Below, one piece after another: positions 58,673 to 64,000 of a DNA stretch of 64,000 nucleotides. The notes beneath the pieces were generated by a model that was not told the origin of the DNA, searched no databases, and worked only from the letters and a program-made list of their open reading frames with translations. The first letter of the stretch is position 1. The number at the start of each line of letters is the position of its first letter. Origin of the DNA: an uncultured Dorea sp. (GTDB lineage Bacteria > Bacillota > Clostridia > Lachnospirales > Lachnospiraceae); contig CAJTZE010000002.1 in NCBI GenBank assembly GCA_910584265.1, positions 6,697 to 70,696 on the forward strand, written 5' to 3'. The translations under genes and the position numbers were made by a program.

Positions 58673-59454
58673 TGAAAAAGAGAAGAAAAGCCTCCCATAA
58701 CAGGAAAGTAACGTATCTGCTGTTTGCACTGGCGGCGGTACTGCTCCTTGGAAGCGCTGTGGGAAGCACAAGAGCGGCGCTCACATATTATAGCGAGAAC
58801 TATATTGCGGAGTTTGCGCTGGGGCAGATTGGCGTGAGCCTTTTGGAGAAGAGCGGGGCGGATGCGGAGCCGCTTGAAATCAGCCGCCGTGTCTATGTGG
58901 ACAATGACTGGAGCGAGAGTCAGGGCGAGCTGCTTCAAAAGATGGTGCCGGAAGGTGAGAAACTGATTCTGAATAAGAGGTATAAGGAAGAGCTGAGCGT
59001 TGAGAACAGCGGTGTGATCGATGAATATGTCCGGGTAAGAATTTACCGGTACTGGACGAAGAAAGAGGGAGATAAAGACAAGAAGGTTACCACACTTTCT
59101 CCGGATTTGATCAAGCTTAATTATACCAACACGGACAGATGGGTCATGCTGGCTCCGGATGTAAAGGATAAGGAATGTACGGAATTGTATTATAAGGGGA
59201 TTCTTCCGGCAGGCCAGGGCGAAGGAAGCAGGGCAATGTTTGCCGACGCAATTACCATTGACGGCCAGGTTGCGGCAGATGCAGTGATCACGGAGAAAAA
59301 AGACGGAAATACGACGGTTATTACGACTACTTACAAATATGACGGCGTAGAATTTCATTTGAAGGTAGAAGTGGATGCAGTTCAGACGCACAATGCAAGA
59401 GATGCGATCAAGAGCGCCTGGGGTGTAGACGCAGATGCTCTTGGGATTCTGTAA
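58672..59454 (+). CDS. TasA/camelysin-like secreted protein 2
   Basis: A 260-residue protein whose N-terminus, YLLFALAAVLLLGSAVGSTRAALTYYSENY, has the SipW-type hydrophobic core followed by the family-like R-A-A-L-T-Y-Y junction. The rest is beta-rich with charged segments (ELSVENSGVIDEYVRVRIYRYW). It is coupled to protein 1 by overlapping stop and start codons, and the two may co-assemble. Confidence 0.7.
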   Translation: MKKRRKASHNRKVTYLLFALAAVLLLGSAVGSTRAALTYYSENYIAEFALGQIGVSLLEKSGADAEPLEISRRVYVDNDWSESQGELLQKMVPEGEKLILNKRYKEELSVENSGVIDEYVRVRIYRYWTKKEGDKDKKVTTLSPDLIKLNYTNTDRWVMLAPDVKDKECTELYYKGILPAGQGEGSRAMFADAITIDGQVAADAVITEKKDGNTTVITTTYKYDGVEFHLKVEVDAVQTHNARDAIKSAWGVDADALGIL

Positions 59455-59465
59455 GGAGGAGTGAG

Positions 59466-60230
59466 ATGATGAAGAAAAAAATATTGACAGCGTGCCTGGT
59501 CATGCTTTTGGTTCTCGCATCCTCTGTGACGGCGCTGGCAGAGACCAGAGAGGGAGAAAAGGGCTGGGAAGTCACCTTTGACGGCAGAAAGATGCATAGT
59601 AATTTCTCAGCATCGAAAATAGATTCCCAAATTACAAATAAGAAAATGGAGTCTGGTGATACGATCAAATTTACGGTTACACTCAGAAATACGTTCAACG
59701 GCCAGGCAGACTGGTATATGAAGAACCAGGTGCTTGAGGCATTAGAGGATGCCGGAGATCTCATAGGAGGAGCATACGATTATCTGCTGACTTATACAGA
59801 CAAAGACAATCAAAGCACGATCTTATATTCCAGCGATTATTTTGGAGGAGACGGACGATATAACGGCGTAGGACTTCATGGAGCAACAACAAGCCTTGAT
59901 GATTATTTTTATCTGGACCGGATGGGAGACGGGGACAAAGGCGTTATTAATCTGACCGTAAAGCTGGAAGGTGAGAGTAACGGAAACAATTATCAGAATA
60001 CCCTTGCAAGGCTCCAGATGGATTTTGCAACAGAGCTGACAGACGGAGGGACTGCGAGACGGCCGGTAAGAACCGGAGATCAGTCAAGAATCCTGCTCTT
60101 TGTAATATTGACACTGGTGTCGGGACTGCTGATTTTGATGACTGCGGTTATGAGACTGCGCGGTGAACGGGAGAACGCGGCGGCTGTTGGAGAGACGAGA
60201 AAAAGGACAGTGAGAAGGAGGCAGAGATAA
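59466..60230 (+). CDS. Surface protein with C-terminal TGD-type anchor
   Basis: A 254-residue precursor: signal peptide (MLLVLASSVTALAE), an extracellular domain (about residues 28-200, SGDTIKFTVTLRNTFNGQ, typical of surface beta-sandwich repeats) and a C-terminal anchor RRPVRTGDQSR followed by a hydrophobic helix and a basic tail. PVRTGD resembles the non-LPXTG sorting signals (PxTG) recognised by some clostridial sortases. GGAGGAG precedes the ATG. Function unknown beyond surface location. Confidence 0.72.
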   Translation: MMKKKILTACLVMLLVLASSVTALAETREGEKGWEVTFDGRKMHSNFSASKIDSQITNKKMESGDTIKFTVTLRNTFNGQADWYMKNQVLEALEDAGDLIGGAYDYLLTYTDKDNQSTILYSSDYFGGDGRYNGVGLHGATTSLDDYFYLDRMGDGDKGVINLTVKLEGESNGNNYQNTLARLQMDFATELTDGGTARRPVRTGDQSRILLFVILTLVSGLLILMTAVMRLRGERENAAAVGETRKRTVRRRQR

Positions 60231-60231
60231 T

Positions 60232-61227
60232 ATGAAGTATTTCAATAAGATACGGATAAGTCTTCTGATTCTGTCGATGATGCTGGTGACATTTGGCCAG
60301 ACCACAGCTGCGGCGGATCAGGAATATACCTATACCATCAAGCTGTATGCCGGAAATATTGGCTCCCTGACAGGAGACGGCATTACCATACCGGAAGGAG
60401 CCGCGATGTCAAGCGGCGGCAATCAGACGGTGATTACCGGCCTAAAGTATGGACAGAAGGTGTGGATTTCTCCTCAGAGCGCCGCGAAGGAGAATGACGG
60501 CAGATACTATGTGAAAGGCTTGAGGTTGTCAGGCAGGGATAATTCAGAGGCATCAAATGTTCCGGGAAATATTGATGTAGAGGGTGATGCATCCTATGTA
60601 ATTGCCTATGGAATCAGCGGAGATATGGTGTCTTATACGGTAAATTATGTGGACACGGCCGGGAATATCCTTCTGGCAGCAGATACCTACTATGGCAATC
60701 CGGGAGAGCGCCAGTATGTATCTGCCCGTTATGTGGACGGTTATCTTCCACAGGCATACAATCTGGTAAAAACACTGCAGTCCAATACGGCAGAGAATGT
60801 ATTTAACTTTGTATATACGCCGGTAGAGACGCCGGTTGATGAGACCGGAACTGCCACGGCAACACCTGCCGGAGGAACGGCAGATGCAGGAACGGCGGAT
60901 GCAGGGGCGCCTGCGGAAGGAGCGGCTGCTGCAGCACCGGAGGGCGGTGAAGTAGTACCGGTTGAGGATGAAGAGGTGCCGCAGGATCTGGTGGATCTGG
61001 ATGATGAAGATACACCGCTGGCAAACCAGAAACTGGATGATACAGAGCGCCCCGGAACCCGGATGGGCTATATGCCTATCTATACAGGAATCGGAGCGGC
61101 CGCGGCCGCAGCGCTGCTGTTGACGGCAATTTATCTGAAGAGGCGCCGTAAGTCTGCGGTCCAGCCGGAAGACCTGCCTGAGATTCTGGAAAATATCGAT
61201 ATCAAAGATATTGAAGACGATAAGTAG
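60232..61227 (+). CDS. Membrane-anchored surface protein with MucBP-like domain
   Basis: A 331-residue precursor with signal peptide (ISLLILSMMLVTFGQTTAAA), a domain starting YTYTIKLYAGNIGSLTG, a MucBP-like segment (VSYTVNYVDTAGNILLAADTY), a low-complexity Ala/Gly/Thr/Pro stretch (about residues 200-245) and a C-terminal membrane helix with an acidic cytoplasmic tail. No clear LPXTG is present, so it is probably a plain membrane anchor. It may link the fibres to the membrane or bind mucin-like ligands. Confidence 0.72.
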   Translation: MKYFNKIRISLLILSMMLVTFGQTTAAADQEYTYTIKLYAGNIGSLTGDGITIPEGAAMSSGGNQTVITGLKYGQKVWISPQSAAKENDGRYYVKGLRLSGRDNSEASNVPGNIDVEGDASYVIAYGISGDMVSYTVNYVDTAGNILLAADTYYGNPGERQYVSARYVDGYLPQAYNLVKTLQSNTAENVFNFVYTPVETPVDETGTATATPAGGTADAGTADAGAPAEGAAAAAPEGGEVVPVEDEEVPQDLVDLDDEDTPLANQKLDDTERPGTRMGYMPIYTGIGAAAAAALLLTAIYLKRRRKSAVQPEDLPEILENIDIKDIEDDK

Positions 61228-61232
61228 AAGCT

Positions 61233-61778
61233 ATGGGAAGGAAAAAGGGAAAAAGAGGAAACGAGAATAGCGGCAGAAGAGCAGGTAATGTGATAAGTAT
61301 CCTTGGTACGGCGCTGATCGTCATTGTGATCCTGCTGTGCTCTATGCTGGTATTGCCGGGAATGTTTGGATTCCAGATGTATCATGTGATCAGCGGAAGC
61401 ATGGAACCGGCATTGAAGACCGGCAGCCTGATCTATATATATGAAGATGATCCGGGGGAGGTAGAAAACAAAGACATTATTGCCTTCTATAGTTCTCTGA
61501 AGGATGGAGGCATTATTACCCACCGGGTTGTGGAGAATCACGTATCATCCGGTACTTTTCAGACGAAAGGGGATGCCAACGCCAGGGAAGACCCGGCGTT
61601 GATCCCCTATGATAATTATATCGGCAGCGTAAAGCTGGCGCTTCCCTATATGGGGAAAATATTTACCATTCTGACATCCCCATATGGGAAGGTGGCGGCG
61701 GCCTGTGTGGTCGGCCTGGGCGTGATTCTGAACCTGATCGGCGCCTGCCGGGAGGAAGAATATGAAGAAGACGAATGA
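61233..61778 (+). CDS. sipW: SipW-type signal peptidase I (ER-like, Ser-His)
   Basis: A 181-residue membrane protease with the serine motif VISGSMEPAL and histidine in place of lysine in GIITHRVVE, plus the GDANAREDPALIP box, all typical of the SipW/ER-type class. Membrane segments lie at both ends. In Bacillus SipW processes TasA and TapA; here two TasA-like genes lie just upstream. This makes two signal peptidases of different classes in one island. Confidence 0.92.
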   Translation: MGRKKGKRGNENSGRRAGNVISILGTALIVIVILLCSMLVLPGMFGFQMYHVISGSMEPALKTGSLIYIYEDDPGEVENKDIIAFYSSLKDGGIITHRVVENHVSSGTFQTKGDANAREDPALIPYDNYIGSVKLALPYMGKIFTILTSPYGKVAAACVVGLGVILNLIGACREEEYEEDE

Positions 61779-61827
61779 CATGTTCGGATTTTAGAATGAG
61801 ACACAAGGTAAGAAGGAGTTGGAGAAA

Positions 61828-63486
61828 ATGAAATATCCAAAAGTGCTGCAGATATTGGCTGTTACAGCAGCGGTTACAGTAGCGGCGCCGGGCGTGGTAA
61901 TGCCTGCACTGGCATCGGAAACAACGATGACGCCGCAGGAATATGAAACGCAGAGCGGCTATGTACTGCCGGCAGGATATCACTATATTTTGAATGGAGA
62001 GTATGTTGTGCTGGATGAAGCCGGCGTACCCCTGATTGAGGCAGATCCGGTTCCGGATCTGCCGGCCCCCCAGCCGGAACCAGCTGTTCCGGAGCCGCCG
62101 GCAGAACCGGAGCCGTCTGTAACACCCACTGACCCGGAAGTACCGGAGAATCCGGGAGAATCGGAAAGCCCGGCAGAACCGGAGAATCCAGAGGCACCGG
62201 AGAATCCGGATACCCCAAAGGATCCGGAAGAGTCAGAGAATCCGGACATCCCTGCCGGCCCGGCAGATAAGGACGACACGGCTCAGGGCGGAGAGTCAGG
62301 GGATGATCAGAATAGTCAGGAGACGGGAGAGCAGGAAGCTCCGGCCCGCCCGGAGACACCGGCGGCGCCGGATGCGCCTGTTCAGAGTGAAGTGCAGGAA
62401 TCTGTGAAGAAGGCTTTGGCGGGTGAAGTACAGGATGAGGAACCGTTTTATCTGACATCCGCACAGTTTAAGGCTGTCCACGATAGGATCCAGTATAACG
62501 TCGATGTACCGATAGAGGGACTTCCTTCGTTTATCACCCAGGAAATGGTAGTAGGTGCATTGAAGGCACAGGATGAAACCGGATATCCGGCATCCGTGAC
62601 CATCGCCCAGATCATTCAGGAGTCAGGCTACGGGAAATACGGTCCCGGCGGCGAGGACGGTAAGGGCTTGTCCTATCTGGCATTTGAATACTGCAATTTG
62701 TTTGGGATCAAGGGAGCCGGTACGGCAGGCAGTGTATCCATGAAGACAAATGAAATGGATGAGACCGGCAGGACCTATTCTACATACGCAGGCTTCCGTG
62801 CATACCATACCTACACGGAGTGTATTGAAGACAGGAATAAGCTTCTGGATGAGGTGTATTCGGATCTGACAGAAAATGTCACAGATGCGAATACATTTGC
62901 CATAAAGATAGGAAAAAGATGGGCAACGGATATCAACTATGGGAAACATCTGATCCATACCATGCGCCTTTATGACCTGTACCGTCTGGATGAGATGACA
63001 CTGAATGAGTTTACTGATATGATCGGCGAATTTGCAAATCCTTGTCCGGGTTCTGTGATTACAAGCCTGTTTGGAAAGAGAACAGCGCCGCTTGCAGGAG
63101 CATCTACTTACCACAGAGGGCTGGACTTAGGGACCGGTGCTTATAATATCCCGACTTATGCCGCAAAAGCAGGAACGGTTATTTTTGCCGGAGAAGCAGG
63201 AGCCTGCGGTAATCTGATCACCATTGACCACGGTGACGGCCTGATCACGAAATATATGCACCATGCAGAGATTTACGTCAAAGAAGGCGATACGGTTGAG
63301 AAGGGACAGCAGATCGGACTGTCGGGAACGACCGGAAATTCTACTGGAAACCATCTGCATTTTCAGGTGGAGGAAGACGGAAGGGCGGTTGACCCGCTGA
63401 AATACTTACAGCCGGATACGGTAGATCAGGAAATGGTAAAGCTGCGGGGACGGTTATACACCCGGTGCCGGAGGAGCCTAAAATAA
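61828..63486 (+). CDS. Bifunctional wall hydrolase: GH73-like glucosaminidase plus M23 endopeptidase
   Basis: A 552-residue precursor with signal peptide (to about ALASE, residue 30), a proline/glutamate-rich linker (about 75-200), a glucosaminidase-type domain (about 225-395, with the probable catalytic glutamate in IIQESGYGKYG) and a C-terminal M23 domain with zinc ligands in HRGLDLG and HLHFQVEEDG. It should cut both glycan strands and peptide bridges, opening the wall for pilus assembly. The frame ends abruptly with CRRSLK; the natural continuation lies in another frame (see 63441-63644). AAGGAG at 61813-61818 supports the ATG at 61828. Confidence 0.88.
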   Translation: MKYPKVLQILAVTAAVTVAAPGVVMPALASETTMTPQEYETQSGYVLPAGYHYILNGEYVVLDEAGVPLIEADPVPDLPAPQPEPAVPEPPAEPEPSVTPTDPEVPENPGESESPAEPENPEAPENPDTPKDPEESENPDIPAGPADKDDTAQGGESGDDQNSQETGEQEAPARPETPAAPDAPVQSEVQESVKKALAGEVQDEEPFYLTSAQFKAVHDRIQYNVDVPIEGLPSFITQEMVVGALKAQDETGYPASVTIAQIIQESGYGKYGPGGEDGKGLSYLAFEYCNLFGIKGAGTAGSVSMKTNEMDETGRTYSTYAGFRAYHTYTECIEDRNKLLDEVYSDLTENVTDANTFAIKIGKRWATDINYGKHLIHTMRLYDLYRLDEMTLNEFTDMIGEFANPCPGSVITSLFGKRTAPLAGASTYHRGLDLGTGAYNIPTYAAKAGTVIFAGEAGACGNLITIDHGDGLITKYMHHAEIYVKEGDTVEKGQQIGLSGTTGNSTGNHLHFQVEEDGRAVDPLKYLQPDTVDQEMVKLRGRLYTRCRRSLK

Positions 63487-63644
63487 CCAGGCAGAGTCTG
63501 CCGGCCCGGTCTGGAGGAACAGGAGATAAAAACGATCCGTTCGTATGGCTGCTGATCTTGTGTTTATCGTTTGGCGTAATTACAGCGGATCTATATGAAA
63601 GCGGAAAAAACGGTTATAAAAAATTAGTATCTATGCGGGAGTAG
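63441..63644 (+). pseudogene. Frameshifted C-terminal anchor of the wall hydrolase
   Basis: In the -1 frame relative to the hydrolase gene, 67 codons read through to a TAG without a start codon. They encode a proline-rich stretch (HPVPEEPK), then SGGTGDKND, a hydrophobic helix (PFVWLLILCLSFGVITADLY) and a short charged tail, the usual plan of a sorting signal. A single missing base around 63436-63449 would join it to the M23 domain. Confidence 0.72.
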
Positions 63645-63650
63645 GACAGG

Positions 63651-63686
63651 AAAGAAGCTGGTGCGGCAGTGCGACGGCTTCTTTTA
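63651..63686 (+). terminator. Terminator of the pilus island operon
   Basis: AAAGAAGC (63651-63658) and GCTTCTTT (63677-63684) arms with a G-rich interior, followed by a T-rich tract. First clear terminator downstream of the whole gene run starting at 45814. Confidence 0.65.
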
Positions 63687-63732
63687 TGTTATATTTCGTA
63701 TATGATATGAATTTTTGAACTAACATAAAGTG

Positions 63733-63769
63733 TTGATTTCTACCTTTGTATCTGTTAATATACAGATAC
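63733..63769 (+). promoter_or_regulatory. Promoter with a dyad centred on the -10 box
   Basis: TTGATT (63733-63738) and TAATAT (63756-63761) have a 17-base spacer. GTATCTGT (63748-63755) and ACAGATAC (63762-63769) are perfect inverted repeats directly flanking the -10, as expected for a repressor operator. Confidence 0.6.
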
Positions 63770-63825
63770 AGGATATTGGGTAAGGGAAGGCCTTTTGAAA
63801 GCATCATAAGAACGGAGAAGAACGT

Positions 63826-64000
63826 ATGCTAAGCAAAGAAGATTTAAAATTATTAGAAAACATGATGCGCACAGTCACTGCCGACAACAATAAGGTGTTG
63901 AGGGCAGAGATGTCCGAGATGAAGAGAGATTTAGAGCGGACGATCGAAGAGAAGCTGGAAGAGAAGCTAGAAGAGAAGCTGGATAAGAAGTTAGAAGAGA
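63826..64000 (+). CDS. Coiled-coil protein, N-terminal part
   Basis: The frame is open from ATG 63826 to the right edge of the window (58 codons visible). It begins MLSKEDLKLLENMMRTV and passes into a repetitive, highly charged helix (EEKLEEKLEEKLDKKLEE) encoded by a degenerate 12-15-base tandem repeat from about 63947. Such proteins are common in Lachnospiraceae; the function is unknown. A GGAGAA ribosome binding site precedes the ATG. The repeat could vary in length by slippage. Confidence 0.65.
   Translation, partial: MLSKEDLKLLENMMRTVTADNNKVLRAEMSEMKRDLERTIEEKLEEKLEEKLDKKLEE

Noticed and set aside
57410..58771. Minus-strand frame of about 450 codons opposite the minor pilin and TasA-like genes
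   Set aside because: Opposite two genes with signal peptides, ribosome sites and coupling; no recognisable product.

Overview
The window reads as chromosomal DNA of an endospore-forming, Gram-positive anaerobe of the Clostridia, most likely Lachnospiraceae. Grounds: many sporulation genes (spoIID, a spoIIQ-like gene, cwlD, bofA, ricT), a reverse rubrerythrin next to a PerR-like regulator, a T-box controlled long-form isoleucyl-tRNA synthetase, a Gram-positive Tad pilus operon, sortase-built pili, and strong AGGAGG ribosome binding sites. No rRNA, tRNA, CRISPR array or insertion sequence was found.

Layout. 1-9.9 kb: a truncated secreted protein (minus), a DacF-type carboxypeptidase, T-box/ileS, glgP, spoIID and a spoIIQ-like gene. 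9.9-18.5 kb: GIY-YIG protein, hemolysin III family protein, reverse rubrerythrin and PerR, an NlpC/P60 hydrolase with a WalR-like box, a DUF1858 protein, mecA, a GH18 protein and cwlD. 18.5-22.7 kb: dCMP deaminase facing a TPP-riboswitch operon thiS-thiF-thiG-thiH-tenI (minus). 22.8-31.6 kb: bofA, then a Tad/Flp pilus operon (tadZ, cpaF, tadB, tadC, flp, DUF5702, TadE-like, prepilin peptidase, TadE-like, DUF6382). 31.7-44.1 kb: rhomboid, histidine kinase, HIT protein, sigma factor, murG, small secreted and membrane proteins, mtnN, and the conserved block decarboxylase-holB-ricT-trmN6.

44.1-64 kb is an apparent accessory island: a tyrosine recombinase bracketed by two 32-bp sites, a SARP-type regulator carrying a degenerate GGDEF-like tail, two small unknown proteins, a signal peptidase, a 1470-residue LPSTG adhesin, a major pilin, two class C sortases, a minor pilin, two TasA/camelysin-like proteins, two membrane-anchored surface proteins, a SipW-type signal peptidase, and a glucosaminidase/M23 hydrolase whose C-terminal anchor has been cut off by a frameshift. 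The genes are nearly all co-directional and tightly spaced, so they probably build one surface structure: LepB and SipW process the subunits, sortases polymerise or anchor them, and the hydrolase opens the wall.

The observations I rate highest: (1) the recombinase sites have matching arms but an exactly inverted 7-bp core, predicting inversion of the recombinase cassette next to the pilus regulator; (2) spoIID, cwlD and the spoIIQ-like gene have sporulation-type promoters lying inside hairpins that would hide their own ribosome binding site on read-through transcripts; (3) the frameshift that separates the wall hydrolase from its anchor; (4) perfect dyads wrapped around -10 boxes, most strikingly at the Tad pilus promoter.
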